DNA of 64,000 nt from Helicobacter sp. MIT 05-5293. Lineage in GTDB: Bacteria; Campylobacterota; Campylobacteria; Campylobacterales; Helicobacteraceae. Below, one piece after another: positions 1 through 9,321 of the stretch; positions within the stretch are counted from its first letter, which is position 1; each line of letters starts with the position of its first letter. The DNA is taken from contig NZ_JROZ02000002.1 of assembly GCF_000765665.2 (NCBI RefSeq), positions 1-64,000 of the forward strand, given 5' to 3'. Below the pieces are notes generated by a model. That model was given only the letters and a program-made list of their open reading frames with translations, was not told where the DNA came from and made no database searches. The position numbers were made by a program, and so were the translations under genes.

Positions 1-284
1 ACATACACCCCCGGCACATCTTGCACCGCATCACCTAAATCTCTGATAGGACGAGTAAGTATTTCTTCTTGTGGGATTATAGAAATGGAAGCAGGAGCAT
101 CTTTAATATCTTGTTCATAACCTGAAGCTGTTACAACAGATCGTCCAAGATTCACTTTACGGACATTAGAGGAATCTTCTTCTAAACTATTACTTTGCCC
201 CCCCCCCGCTACTATTTCATCGGCTAATAGCACATTAGTGCATAGCAATGAAGCAGTAAGCACACTTAATGAAATTTTATTCAT
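1..284 (-). CDS. TonB-dependent receptor, N-terminal part (runs off left edge)
   Basis: The 94 visible codons encode a signal peptide ending near residue 21 (LLADE), a Gly run at 27-29, and the start of a TonB plug domain (RSVVTASGYEQDIKDAPAS, then RDLGDAVQDVPGV). The start is the ATG at 284, preceded by AAGGAGAATCT. Family knowledge: such receptors import ferric siderophores or similar ligands across the outer membrane; the plug resembles CirA/CfrA-type catecholate receptors, but the substrate is inference. It is strongly similar in protein and DNA to the receptor at 19407-21593, including a ten-base G tract at codons 26-29. The reading frame is open to the left edge. Confidence 0.9.
   Translation of the reverse strand, partial: MNKISLSVLTASLLCTNVLLADEIVAGGGQSNSLEEDSSNVRKVNLGRSVVTASGYEQDIKDAPASISIIPQEEILTRPIRDLGDAVQDVPGVY
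198..207 (-). repeat. G10 homopolymer in TonB receptor gene (candidate phase-variation tract)
   Basis: Ten consecutive C on the plus strand (G on the coding strand) lie just after the signal peptide codons. As written the gene is in frame (ON). With one extra G the frame reaches TAA in three codons after the tract; with one fewer it reaches TAG after about four codons. Slipped-strand switching at such tracts is well known in Helicobacter and Campylobacter; switching at this copy is inferred. Confidence 0.8.
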
Positions 285-541
285 AGATTCTCCTTTTTTA
301 AACATAATATCATTTACAAACAATAATAAGAACGATTTGTAAAAGTATCGAAATACTACAAAATCTAAATTTAATAAAAAATAAAAAATATTATTAAAAT
401 TATTTTATGTAATGATTATAGAATCTGTTTAATAATCAAGCACGATATATTTTAACAATAAGAATCTTGTTAAGGTTAAACTTTTGCTTAACATCAAAAG
501 GCTAAAATAAAGATTTAAAGTTATTGTGAATAGGAAGAATT

Positions 542-2017
542 ATGGCGAAAAAATTACACACTTTTATGGGTGATACTCCTGCCCAAGCACTCAAAGAAGC
601 GCAGGAAAAATTTGGCAGTGATATTTTGCTTGTAGAAACGAAAGAAATTCGTAAAAAATCAATGACTCAACCTGCACTTTATGAAATGGTCGTGGCTGTC
701 GAAGATAACACACCAGCAGCTACTCCACAACCAGCACAAGATGCACCCACGCAAGAAAATGTCCCACCCCCTGCCCTTGATCCTAATCCTGCTCCTAATA
801 GTGTCCAAAAAAGGCTTGATGAAATTGCAGAAAAAAGAATGACAAAGAAAAAACAAGAAGCCCAAAAGCCTAAGATTTATGATGATGTAACGCTCCAACT
901 TTCTGATGCGGTAAGGCAGATTTCAGAAGCTGCGGGTGTGCCAAGTAATATGCCAAGCACTCCTCCTAAACGCGCTGTATCTTCAGGGTATCCCAAACCC
1001 ACCGCACCTTTAGTATCCAATCGTGGGATTGATGAACGCGCTGAAGATAAGATTCAAGATTTGCAAAATACGCGTTTGGCTCAAAGTGTGAATGAACGAC
1101 TTGAGCTTAAGGAAATCAAAAAAGAGCTTGATGAGATTAATGACAAAATGAAGCTTATTCAAAATATGTTTTGGGAAGAAAAAAGCCCTAAAAATGAGGG
1201 GCTTAATATCCCTCAAGAATTTGCAGAAATTTATCGTATCGCCAAAAGTAGCGGTATGAATCGCGAACATCTTGATACGATTATGAAGCTCTCTTTAGAG
1301 TTGATGCCACTTAAAATGCGTTCTAATTCTACGACAATTAAGCGATATTTTCGCGAGGTATTACGCAAGATGATTTATTGTAGGAGCGAGAATCTCCAGA
1401 ATAATACCAAAAAGATTATGATGCTTGTCGGTCCTACGGGTGTGGGCAAGACAACGACACTTGCAAAGCTTGCAGCGCGTTATTCTCTGATGCTTAATCA
1501 ACGTTATCGTGTGGGTGTGATTACGCTGGATACTTATCGTTTGGCTGCTGTCGATCAGCTAATGGCGTATGCGCGTATGATGAAGCTTAGTATTGACACG
1601 GTGGTCGAACCTGAAGAGTTTGGCAAAGCGATAGATTCTTTAAAACATTGTGATTATATTTTGATTGATACGGCGGGGCATTCACAACATGATCGCTCTA
1701 AGCTTGAATCGCTCAAATCGTATTTAAATAATGACTACAAAATTGATGTGAATCTTGTGCTTGCGATTAACGCGAAATATGAGGATCTCAAAGATACTTA
1801 TAATGCTTTTAGTGAGATGAATATTGATACTTTGATTTTTAGCAAACTTGATGAAAGTCGCAATTTTGGTAATATGTTTTCACTCGTGTATGAAACCAAA
1901 AAGCCTATCAGCTATCTTTCGATTGGTCAGGGTGTGCCAAATGATTTGATTCTAGCGGGTAATGATTATTTGGTGGATTGTTTGCTTGATGGATTTAAGC
2001 GTCCTAAAGTCAATTAA
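542..2017 (+). CDS. flhF: Flagellar biosynthesis GTPase FlhF
   Basis: 491-residue SRP-type GTPase that sets flagellar placement and, in Campylobacterota, is needed for flagellar gene expression. The C-terminal NG domain shows the P-loop GPTGVGKTT at 297-305, DTYRLAAVDQL at 330-340 and DTAGH at 376-380. The N-terminal 200 residues are a variable basic and Pro/Gln-rich B domain. A helical N domain precedes the G domain. First gene of a plus-strand operon; flhG follows after 9 bases, the usual pairing since FlhG stimulates FlhF GTPase activity. The start ATG at 542 follows AGGAAGAATT. Confidence 0.97.
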   Translation: MAKKLHTFMGDTPAQALKEAQEKFGSDILLVETKEIRKKSMTQPALYEMVVAVEDNTPAATPQPAQDAPTQENVPPPALDPNPAPNSVQKRLDEIAEKRMTKKKQEAQKPKIYDDVTLQLSDAVRQISEAAGVPSNMPSTPPKRAVSSGYPKPTAPLVSNRGIDERAEDKIQDLQNTRLAQSVNERLELKEIKKELDEINDKMKLIQNMFWEEKSPKNEGLNIPQEFAEIYRIAKSSGMNREHLDTIMKLSLELMPLKMRSNSTTIKRYFREVLRKMIYCRSENLQNNTKKIMMLVGPTGVGKTTTLAKLAARYSLMLNQRYRVGVITLDTYRLAAVDQLMAYARMMKLSIDTVVEPEEFGKAIDSLKHCDYILIDTAGHSQHDRSKLESLKSYLNNDYKIDVNLVLAINAKYEDLKDTYNAFSEMNIDTLIFSKLDESRNFGNMFSLVYETKKPISYLSIGQGVPNDLILAGNDYLVDCLLDGFKRPKVN

Positions 2018-2026
2018 AGAAGCACT

Positions 2027-2899
2027 ATGATTCATAATCAAGCTTACGAACTTCAAGCTATCGTCCAAAGCCAAGATAAACGCAATTTTAGCGCGACTAA
2101 GTTTATCGCTATTACTTCGGGTAAAGGAGGCGTGGGCAAGTCAAGTATTAGCGCGAATCTTGCGTATTGTTTATGGAAAATGCACAAAAAAGTCGCAGTA
2201 TTTGATGCGGATATTGGCTTGGCAAATTTGGATTTGATTTTTGGTGTCAAAACGCAGAAAAATATTCTTCACGCGTTGCGCGGAGAAGCGAGCTTTCAAG
2301 AGATTATTTATCCTATTCAAGAAGATTTGTATTTGATACCGGGTGATAATGGCGAGGAGATTCTCAAATATGCTCATTCGGGCGTTTTTGATAGGTTTTT
2401 AAATGAAAGTGATATTTTGGATTCTGTCGATTATATGATTATTGATACCGGTGCAGGGATTGGCGGTATCACACAAGGATTCTTAAATGCAAGTGATGTC
2501 GTGATTGTCGTTACAATGCCTGATCCTTCAGCGATCACTGATGCGTATGCGACTATCAAATTAAATGCAAAAAATCGTGAGGAAATTTTTATGATTCTCA
2601 ATATGGTGAAAAATCAAAAAGAATCTTCAATGGTTTTTAATCGTATTGCTCATATTGCGAGTAAGAATATCCCCTCTTTGCGCTTAGAGATGCTAGGATT
2701 TTTGGAGCAAAATAATGCAGTGGCAAAAGCTGTGCGCTCAAGGGAATTATTTGTCAAATCAGAGCCTTTATGTGCGCCTACCACGCAGATTAATGCAATC
2801 GCACAGAATCTTGTTGCAAAGTTGGAACAAAATATGCTTCCTACTTCACAAAGCAATCATTTTGCTCATTTCTTTAAGCGAATGTTGGGCTATATTTAG
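2027..2899 (+). CDS. flhG: MinD-like ATPase FlhG (YlxH), flagellar number regulator
   Basis: 290 residues. A deviant Walker A motif SGKGGVGKSS lies at 31-40, followed by FDADIGLANLD at 59-69, both diagnostic of the ParA/MinD family. The C-terminal end (FAHFFKRMLGYI) could form the amphipathic membrane-targeting helix typical of MinD and FlhG. Family role: dimerises on ATP at the membrane and controls the number of flagella together with FlhF. It sits between flhF and a small membrane protein gene, inside the flagellar operon. Confidence 0.95.
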   Translation: MIHNQAYELQAIVQSQDKRNFSATKFIAITSGKGGVGKSSISANLAYCLWKMHKKVAVFDADIGLANLDLIFGVKTQKNILHALRGEASFQEIIYPIQEDLYLIPGDNGEEILKYAHSGVFDRFLNESDILDSVDYMIIDTGAGIGGITQGFLNASDVVIVVTMPDPSAITDAYATIKLNAKNREEIFMILNMVKNQKESSMVFNRIAHIASKNIPSLRLEMLGFLEQNNAVAKAVRSRELFVKSEPLCAPTTQINAIAQNLVAKLEQNMLPTSQSNHFAHFFKRMLGYI

Positions 2900-2923
2900 G
2901 GGATAAGGAACGAAAGGGATAAT

Positions 2924-3253
2924 ATGAAACCTGATAATTATATGAGTTTTAGTATTGTCGCAGGATTTTTCGTAGGTTTGGCGTTTTCGATTGCTAAATT
3001 TGATGAAGCTGAATTTGTTGTATTATGGACGATTATTACAACAATGGGTATTTATTTGATTGTAGCAGTGTGTATTTCGCTTTATTTTTGGTTTTTGGAT
3101 TTTGAGGATTCTAAATTGAAAAAAGGCAAGCTTGAGAGCAATTTGGAATTTTATCGTTTAGAGTTTGATAAGCGTGAAAAAGAATCTGCTAAAATTCGTA
3201 ACTTTATCAAAAGTATAGAATCTGATGATGAAGAGGCAAATAATGACAAATAA
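2924..3253 (+). CDS. Small membrane protein of the flagellar operon, function unknown
   Basis: 109 residues with two hydrophobic segments (about 8-24 and 32-57) and a charged C-terminal tail rich in Lys and Glu (about 65-109), probably helical and cytoplasmic. I recognise no domain. A gene of this size sits at the same place between flhG and fliA in H. pylori (recalled as HP1033, not checked). The position suggests a role linked to flagellar assembly or regulation, but this is inference. Confidence 0.8.
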   Translation: MKPDNYMSFSIVAGFFVGLAFSIAKFDEAEFVVLWTIITTMGIYLIVAVCISLYFWFLDFEDSKLKKGKLESNLEFYRLEFDKREKESAKIRNFIKSIESDDEEANNDK

Positions 3254-3274
3254 ATCAAACCCTAAGGCTCGAGA

Positions 3275-3973
3275 ATGAAAAATGTCAATGGATATAATCA
3301 AACCCTAAAATATTCACAAGATGAACTTGCATTGCAATATCTCCCTGCGGTTAAAGCAATGGCTTTTCGTCTTAAAGAACGTTTGCCAAGCTCTATTGAA
3401 ATGGCGGATTTGGTTTCTATTGGCACAGAAGAGTTAATCAAGCTTGCACGCCGTTATGACAGCACGATTAACGATTCGTTTTGGGGATTTGCGAAGACGC
3501 GTGTAAATGGAGCAATGCTTGATTATTTGCGTAGTCTTGATGTGCTTTCTCGTGCTAATCGCAAGCTTGTTAAAAGTATTGATTATGAGGTTTCTAAGTA
3601 TTTTAATGACCATCAAGAAGAGCCTAGTGATGAATATCTTGCAAAGGTTTTGAATGAAGATATTCAAAAGATTCGTGAGGCGCGTATCGCTTCTGATGTC
3701 TATGCACTTGTGCCGATTGACGAACAATACAATGCGATTTGTTCAGAAAATATTTTAGAGAATCTACAAAAAGAAGAGCTTATGGAAATCATTCAGAAGA
3801 TTCTCAAAAAGCTTGGTAAAAGGGAACAGATGATTATCCAGCTGTATTATTTTGAAGAGCTTAGTTTAAAAGAAATCAGTGAGATTCTTGAGATTACAGA
3901 ATCGAGAATCTCTCAAATCACCAAAGAAGTGATTAAAAAAATTCGAGAAGCGATAGGAGACATCAATGGCTGA
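3275..3973 (+). CDS. fliA: Flagellar sigma factor FliA (sigma-28)
   Basis: 232 residues. Region 2 for core binding and -10 recognition spans about 28-95 (LVSIGTEELIKLARRYD, then FWGFAKTRVNGAMLDYLR). Region 4 helix-turn-helix is at about 190-225 (LSLKEISEILEITESRISQ). Family role: directs transcription of late flagellar genes and is held by FlgM until the hook is complete. Its last 8 bases overlap the start of fliM, so the two are probably translationally coupled. Confidence 0.96.
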   Translation: MKNVNGYNQTLKYSQDELALQYLPAVKAMAFRLKERLPSSIEMADLVSIGTEELIKLARRYDSTINDSFWGFAKTRVNGAMLDYLRSLDVLSRANRKLVKSIDYEVSKYFNDHQEEPSDEYLAKVLNEDIQKIREARIASDVYALVPIDEQYNAICSENILENLQKEELMEIIQKILKKLGKREQMIIQLYYFEELSLKEISEILEITESRISQITKEVIKKIREAIGDING

Positions 3974-5027
3974 TATATTAAGTCAAGAAGAAATTGACGC
4001 CTTATTGGAGGTTGTTGATGATGAGGGCGATGCCGCCGAGATAGAGACCCAAGACATTGGACATCAGAAGCAAGTAACACTTTATGACTTTAAACGCCCT
4101 AACCGCGTCAGTAAAGAACAATTACGAGCATTTAAATCTATCCATGACAAAATGGCACGGAGTCTTTCTTCGCAAGTCTCTGCAGTGATGCGAAGCATCG
4201 TGGAGATTCAGCTCCACAGCGTGGATCAAATGACTTATGGGGAGTTTTTGATGAGTTTGCCCTCCCCGACAAGCTTTAATATTTTCTCTATGAAGCCATT
4301 AGAGGGTGCAGCGATTTTGGAGATCAACCCCAGCATTGCTTTTCCGATGATTGATAGACTTTTGGGTGGTAAAGGCGACCCTTATGAAAATTCTCGTGAA
4401 TTTAGTGATATTGAGCTGAATTTGCTTGATACACTTTTGCGACAAATTATGCAGAATCTTAAAGAGGCATGGTCTTCGGTTACAGAAATTTTCCCCTCTG
4501 TTGATGCGAAAGAAAGTAGCCCTAATGTCGTGCAAATCGTGGCTCAAAACGAAATCGTTATTATGGTTGTGATGGAAATCATCATCGGACATAGTAGTGG
4601 AATGATGAGTATTTGTTATCCGGTTATTTCTTTAGAATCTGTGCTTTCAAGGTTGGCGAGTCGGGATTTGATGCTTAGTGATACGAGCTCTAAAAAAAGC
4701 CGAAACAAGGAATTGCAAGCTTTGATTGCTGGGACAAATGTCATTGTTTCGGGATATTTAGGTGGTGCGACTTTGACGCTCAAAGAAATGCTTGATTTGC
4801 AGGTAGGGAATATCGTGCGTTTGGATCGAGTCGCTGATGATACGATTCTCGTATCCATTGATGGTAGAGAAAAATATGTTGCAAGCGTTGGATTGCAAAG
4901 ATACCGCAAAACGCTTCAGATTAAAGAAGTTATCACAACAGAAAAAGATCAAGTCAAAGAAGTGCTTGAAATGCTTGAAGCTCAACGCAAGAATCGTATT
5001 GCTGATATACAAGAGGAGGCTGAATGA
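3966..5027 (+). CDS. fliM: Flagellar motor switch protein FliM
   Basis: 353 residues. The N-terminal motif DILSQEEIDALLE (3-15) is the conserved CheY-P binding peptide. The middle CheC-like domain and a C-terminal SpoA domain (about 260-330, with LQVGNIVRLDR) match the family. FliM forms the C-ring and receives the chemotaxis signal that sets the direction of rotation. It overlaps fliA by 8 bases at its start and fliY by 4 bases (ATGA) at its end. Confidence 0.97.
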   Translation: MADILSQEEIDALLEVVDDEGDAAEIETQDIGHQKQVTLYDFKRPNRVSKEQLRAFKSIHDKMARSLSSQVSAVMRSIVEIQLHSVDQMTYGEFLMSLPSPTSFNIFSMKPLEGAAILEINPSIAFPMIDRLLGGKGDPYENSREFSDIELNLLDTLLRQIMQNLKEAWSSVTEIFPSVDAKESSPNVVQIVAQNEIVIMVVMEIIIGHSSGMMSICYPVISLESVLSRLASRDLMLSDTSSKKSRNKELQALIAGTNVIVSGYLGGATLTLKEMLDLQVGNIVRLDRVADDTILVSIDGREKYVASVGLQRYRKTLQIKEVITTEKDQVKEVLEMLEAQRKNRIADIQEEAE

Positions 5028-5860
5028 AAGCACTAACTGATTTAATTGTCGCAGAGACGACTTCCACGGTCGAAGGATTAATGGGAAAAACCCCAACAGT
5101 CAGCCACACAAGAGATGATGATGTGAGTCTTGGCAATCTCCCGTTGCCCTATTCTATCAGCTATATTCAAGCAAGCGGTGATCATAGTGGTGAAATTGCG
5201 ATGGTAATCCCAGCGCAAATGGGAACAGCATTAGCTGATATGATGCTTGGCGGTGATGGAGAAGCTAAAACAGAAATGAGTGATGATGACCTTGATGCGA
5301 TTAAAGAAATCAGCTCCAATATTTTTGGCGCAATTTCTACTTCGTTGAATTCTCAAAAAGAATTGCCTAAACTTAACTTTACTTGCTCTAATATCGAGTT
5401 TATCACTCAAAGTGTGGATTTATCGCGTTTTGATAAAGCTTATATCTTTAACTTTTCGCTTGATTCGATTCAGTCAAACTTTATTGTATTGGCTAATTCT
5501 CTTTTTATGGCAGCATTTGAAGGGGGAGGTGAAGCTCCACAGATTATGGCTGCAGCTCCACAAAATGCTCCTACGCATGCGCTTACGCCGGTTGAGTTTA
5601 AAAATATTAATATGATTTTAGATGTGCGACTTAATGTCAAAGTGCGCATTGGGCAAAAACGAATGTTGTTAAAAGATGTGATAGCGATGGATATAGGTAG
5701 CGTGATTGAGCTTAATCAGCTTGCTAATGACCCTTTGGATATTCTTGTTGATGATAAAGTGATCGCAAAAGGCGAAGTTGTGATTGTAGATGGGAACTTT
5801 GGCATTCAGATTACAGATATTGGCACGAAACGCGATAGGCTTGAGCAATTGCGAGGGTAA
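5024..5860 (+). CDS. fliY: Flagellar motor switch protein FliY
   Basis: 278 residues. The C-terminal SpoA (FliN-type) domain is at about 200-275 (MILDVRLNVKVRIGQKRMLL, then DIGSVIELNQLANDPLDILV). The N-terminal 180 residues are a CheC-like region. FliY completes the C-ring with FliM and FliG and may act on CheY-P; which of these dominates here cannot be told from sequence. It is the last gene of the flagellar operon. The next gene is convergent, and I see no clear terminator in the 108 bases between. Confidence 0.94.
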   Translation: MKALTDLIVAETTSTVEGLMGKTPTVSHTRDDDVSLGNLPLPYSISYIQASGDHSGEIAMVIPAQMGTALADMMLGGDGEAKTEMSDDDLDAIKEISSNIFGAISTSLNSQKELPKLNFTCSNIEFITQSVDLSRFDKAYIFNFSLDSIQSNFIVLANSLFMAAFEGGGEAPQIMAAAPQNAPTHALTPVEFKNINMILDVRLNVKVRIGQKRMLLKDVIAMDIGSVIELNQLANDPLDILVDDKVIAKGEVVIVDGNFGIQITDIGTKRDRLEQLRG

Positions 5861-5968
5861 GAGAAACTCACATTATGCTTTAAGTCTAGCGGGATTTTCA
5901 ATCCTCTTTTTATTAAGTATCGTGCGATTTTATTATATCGTTGAGACGGAAATATTTACTGCTAGAAA

Positions 5969-7156
5969 TTATGATTCTCGTCTTTTAATTTCATTGGCAA
6001 TTTCATAGCCATGCTTGATAGCAAGCGCAATTGAACCTCCGCTTTTAAGTCCAATATCTCCAGCGACAAAGCAGTTTTTCATACTACTTTCATGTAAGTC
6101 ATTGCACAAAGGCACACCTTTTTCATCAATCTCTAAATGACATTTTTTAAGAAAATCCACCGGTGAAGCTCCACCAATGGCATAAATTGCTCTGTCAAAA
6201 GTTTCTTTGTTTTCATCAGAGAATCGCACTCCTACTTTGCCATTATCATCAAAAAGTTCGACAATATCTACACCTAATCGTGTTTTAAGCTTGTTTTGTT
6301 CTATTGCTTGCGTAAGTTGTTCGGCATTGGTTTCGTTGATTCGCGTAAATTCTTTTCGGCGATAGTTGAGCGTTACATCGGCATTTTGAGCAAGCATACA
6401 AGCATATTCTACAGCAGAATTACCTCCTCCTACAATCAATATTTTTTCATTGTTTTGGCAATCATTGACATTAAAAGATACGATTTTACGGATTGAAGAT
6501 GGGATAGGATAGCTTGGTTTATTAGGTTGCCCCATTTTGCCAATCGCAATCACAACATAGCGCGCTTGATAAGTTTTATTTTGTGTATTTGTGATCACAA
6601 AAATATTATCTTTTTTGTTGATAGATTCTATATCAGATTGGTATTTTACTGGGATATTATGGTGTTGGAGCAATTCATCAAAGAAGCTTATAGTGCTTTC
6701 TTTTGTGCCATCAACGAAAGGTATATTGCCTTCAAGATCAATTTTTTGTCCTTTATAATCTTTATCAACACGTTTGCCATCTTTGTAGAATTTTTGAATT
6801 GTTGCAGAGTGGTTATCGCTTTTTTCCAGCAGAATAACATTTTTGATACCTAGAATAACGCTTTCTATTGCGGCACTCACTCCACCGGGTCCTCCCCCGA
6901 TAATGGCAACATCATAAATATTTTCCATTTTATTTTTCTCCTTTTGTTTGTAAGCTGATGTATGTGTATTTTGTGATTTATTTGTGGCTTTAGCGGCAAG
7001 ATTCAAATCCTCAACCGAATCAAATAAAACACCTTGCATCATTTTGTTTGCATCATCAAATTGCCCATTTTTAAGTCCCCAAATGAATGCTAATAATCCA
7101 AGAAGCCCTAATACTAAGGAAACTCCAAGCATAACAGCGACCATTTCAGTGCTCAT
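5969..7156 (-). CDS. CcoS-like domain fused to FAD/NAD(P) pyridine nucleotide-disulfide oxidoreductase
   Basis: 395 codons from ATG 7156. Residues 1-76 match CcoS, the small single-helix assembly factor of cbb3 cytochrome oxidase (LGLLAFIWGLKNGQFDD, then GVLFDS). Residues 77-395 form an oxidoreductase with the FAD motif IIGGGPGG near its start, a second dinucleotide motif IVGGGNSAVEYA, and FVAGDIG near the C-terminus, resembling thioredoxin-reductase-like enzymes such as H. pylori TrxR2. No CxxC redox pair is evident. An intact AAAGGAG site precedes an in-frame ATG at 6928, so the 319-residue enzyme could also be made alone. Either a genuine fusion or a one-base loss in the A5 run before that ATG. 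An upstream in-frame ATG at 7228 lacks a good ribosome site. Confidence 0.85.
   Translation of the reverse strand: MSTEMVAVMLGVSLVLGLLGLLAFIWGLKNGQFDDANKMMQGVLFDSVEDLNLAAKATNKSQNTHTSAYKQKEKNKMENIYDVAIIGGGPGGVSAAIESVILGIKNVILLEKSDNHSATIQKFYKDGKRVDKDYKGQKIDLEGNIPFVDGTKESTISFFDELLQHHNIPVKYQSDIESINKKDNIFVITNTQNKTYQARYVVIAIGKMGQPNKPSYPIPSSIRKIVSFNVNDCQNNEKILIVGGGNSAVEYACMLAQNADVTLNYRRKEFTRINETNAEQLTQAIEQNKLKTRLGVDIVELFDDNGKVGVRFSDENKETFDRAIYAIGGASPVDFLKKCHLEIDEKGVPLCNDLHESSMKNCFVAGDIGLKSGGSIALAIKHGYEIANEIKRRES
6926..6947 (-). promoter_or_regulatory. Internal Shine-Dalgarno and ATG inside the CcoS-oxidoreductase ORF
   Basis: On the minus strand AAAGGAG is followed by AAAAATAAA and ATG GAA, a standard start spacing, exactly at the domain boundary. 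If the A5 run between them had one more A, the CcoS frame would end at TAA one base before this ATG. This suggests two adjacent genes became one ORF. Confidence 0.7.
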
Positions 7157-7307
7157 AATTAACTCTTTGCAAATGTAAATTTTTAAGTGTGGGATTTTAG
7201 CATTATTTTTACAGATAAAGATAAACAAGAATCTTTGTAGCTTTGCATATTAAAGCTTGTTAATGTTTGTCAAGTTAATCTTAGGTCTAACATTAATTAT
7301 ACTAGTG

Positions 7308-7313
7308 TATAAT
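7308..7313 (+). promoter_or_regulatory. Predicted -10 element for the chemoreceptor gene
   Basis: Perfect TATAAT with an upstream TG (extended -10), 38 bases before the chemoreceptor ATG. No good -35 match, as is usual for Campylobacterota sigma-70 promoters. Confidence 0.55.
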
Positions 7314-7350
7314 CAGAGATAATTTTTATCATTAATTCGGGAGCTATGTA

Positions 7351-9021
7351 ATGTCAAGCAAAGCAGATGTGCAACCAAAGAAAAAAGTTAGTGTAAGCTT
7401 TATGCTTAGCTTTGGTTTCGGAATATTAGTCATTCTTGTCTGTATTATTGTATTTGTAAGCCTTAATCGTGTTAATAATATTATTGTTTCGCTTAATGAA
7501 ATTAATGATGTCAATGCTCAAGCTCAACGTTATGCAATCAACTTTAGAGGGAGCGTTCATGATAGAGCTATTGCTATCCGTGATGTGGTGCTTATAGATG
7601 AAGATGATACTCAAGGGTTACAAAAACTTATGCAGCAAATCAGCAATTTAGAGAAATTTTATAAAGATTCAGAAGATATGATGGAAGAAAAATTCCTTAA
7701 AACAAATCTTTTGAAAGATCATCAACGGGCTATTTTGAATGAAATTTCAGCCACTCAAGCAAAAGCTATCCCTTTGATTGTGCAGGTTACACAAGCGAAA
7801 CTTGCAGGAGACACGAAAAAAGCGCGTGAAATTTTATACACACTTTCGCCTTATTTTGTTCAATGGCTTGCGCAAATTAACGAGTTTATTGATGATGAAG
7901 AAAACGCAAATAGTGAGCTTACAAAAGATTTGAGAGAATTGGTTGATAGATTCAAAACATTGCTTTATGTTTTACTTGGGTTTGCAATTATATTTGGTGT
8001 GGGAATAGCGACAACGGTTATTCGTGGGCTTTTGCGTATGTTGGGCGGTGAGCCACATAAAGCTTCAGCTATTGTTGCTAAAATCGCTAATGGGAATCTT
8101 TCTGAACCTGTTCATTATCATGGTGGCAAAGATTCAATGCTATATTCAATTGCTTCAATGCAAGAGCATCTTAAAGAAACGGTAAAATCTATTTCTGCTT
8201 CTTCTTATCAGATTAGTGAAAGTGCCTCTATTGTTTCAAAGACATCTCATGAAGCACAAAATGCAGCCAATGAGCAAAGCCATCATTCTAACCTTATTGC
8301 ACAAAAACTTCAAGAAATGCACCAAGTCGTTGCAAATATTTCTGATATTGCTAGACAAACAGAAGAGAACTCTTCTAAGACGGTGGATATTTCAGTCGAA
8401 GGTATGAAAACGATTGGTGAAACTGCAGAAGAGATTGGTAAAATTACCGAAATGATCAGTGTTTCTGCCAACAATATTCGAGAGTTGCAACAACAATCCG
8501 TAGAAATTAGCAATAGTGCTAATTTGATTGCAGAAATAGCCGACCAAACAAACTTACTTGCGCTTAATGCAGCGATTGAAGCGGCACGAGCAGGTGAACA
8601 TGGAAGAGGATTTGCGGTGGTTGCTGATGAGGTGCGAAAACTTGCTGAAAGGACAGCAGGAACGACTATGGAGATTTCTAGTGCTATTTCTCTTATTCAA
8701 GAAAGTATTGGAACTTCGGTTGCTTCGATTGAAGAGATTGTGCCTCAAATCGATAAGGGGCAAAAACTCATTATGGATTCTGTCCAAATTTTAGAATCAA
8801 TCCAAGATCAAGCTAAAGATTCCTTTGAAAAAGCAAAAATCGTGGCAAGCTCATCATTAGAACAAGGCAATACAATGGCGAGCATCACACATGATATGGA
8901 AAATATTTCTAAGCTTTCTAATGATACAAGTCTTTCTTTGCAAAATGCAAACAAACGAATTGATGAGCTTGAACGAATCTCTCAAACGCTCAAAGATAAT
9001 GTGGCATTTTTTAAAGTCTGA
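7351..9021 (+). CDS. Methyl-accepting chemotaxis protein
   Basis: 556 residues with classical receptor layout: TM1 at about 15-37, a helical periplasmic domain at about 38-200, TM2 at about 202-225, a HAMP region to about 280, and a cytoplasmic coiled coil. The conserved hairpin tip ([20 protein letters not shown], near 397) binds CheA and CheW. The periplasmic part looks like a four-helix-bundle sensor of about 165 residues; the ligand is unknown. Monocistronic, with a -10 box upstream and a hairpin terminator downstream. Confidence 0.97.
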   Translation: MSSKADVQPKKKVSVSFMLSFGFGILVILVCIIVFVSLNRVNNIIVSLNEINDVNAQAQRYAINFRGSVHDRAIAIRDVVLIDEDDTQGLQKLMQQISNLEKFYKDSEDMMEEKFLKTNLLKDHQRAILNEISATQAKAIPLIVQVTQAKLAGDTKKAREILYTLSPYFVQWLAQINEFIDDEENANSELTKDLRELVDRFKTLLYVLLGFAIIFGVGIATTVIRGLLRMLGGEPHKASAIVAKIANGNLSEPVHYHGGKDSMLYSIASMQEHLKETVKSISASSYQISESASIVSKTSHEAQNAANEQSHHSNLIAQKLQEMHQVVANISDIARQTEENSSKTVDISVEGMKTIGETAEEIGKITEMISVSANNIRELQQQSVEISNSANLIAEIADQTNLLALNAAIEAARAGEHGRGFAVVADEVRKLAERTAGTTMEISSAISLIQESIGTSVASIEEIVPQIDKGQKLIMDSVQILESIQDQAKDSFEKAKIVASSSLEQGNTMASITHDMENISKLSNDTSLSLQNANKRIDELERISQTLKDNVAFFKV

Positions 9022-9040
9022 CAATTTTCTAAAATATTTG

Positions 9041-9070
9041 CCAAAGAATATGATTTGTTGTATTCTTTGG
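9041..9070 (+). terminator. Hairpin terminator after the chemoreceptor gene
   Basis: A perfect 10-base stem (CCAAAGAATA and TATTCTTTGG) with a 10-base loop, 20 bases after the stop. T-rich sequence follows (TATCTTCATATTCTTTTTC). Confidence 0.7.
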
Positions 9071-9095
9071 TATCTTCATATTCTTTTTCTCAATG

Positions 9096-9127
9096 ATTTT
9101 CTTTATTTAAAGCCAAATAAAGAAAAT
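9096..9127. repeat. Inverted repeat, possible second terminator
   Basis: A 13-base AT-rich perfect stem (ATTTTCTTTATTT and its complement) around a 6-base loop, followed by a short T-rich stretch. Confidence 0.5.
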
Positions 9128-9321
9128 GTTTATTGTTTTTAATAAATACGCATAAGCTAAAGCTTTATAAATCAGTGAATCTGTAGTTTTGCTTCTAAAG
9201 TTTTCCATAAAGATACATTTTAATTTTTAATATCATTTTTTATATCTTATTTCACTTATATTTCATACTTTTAAATATAAAATAGCAATTGTAATTATTT
9301 TATTTTGCAAGGAAGGGGCTT

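Larger units (their letters stand above)
9022..9321. other. 300-base intergenic region with two hairpins
   Basis: It holds the chemoreceptor terminator (9041-9070), a second hairpin (9096-9127), then about 190 bases of very AT-rich sequence that must contain the promoter of the next gene. I see no convincing ORF or RNA gene. Confidence 0.6.
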
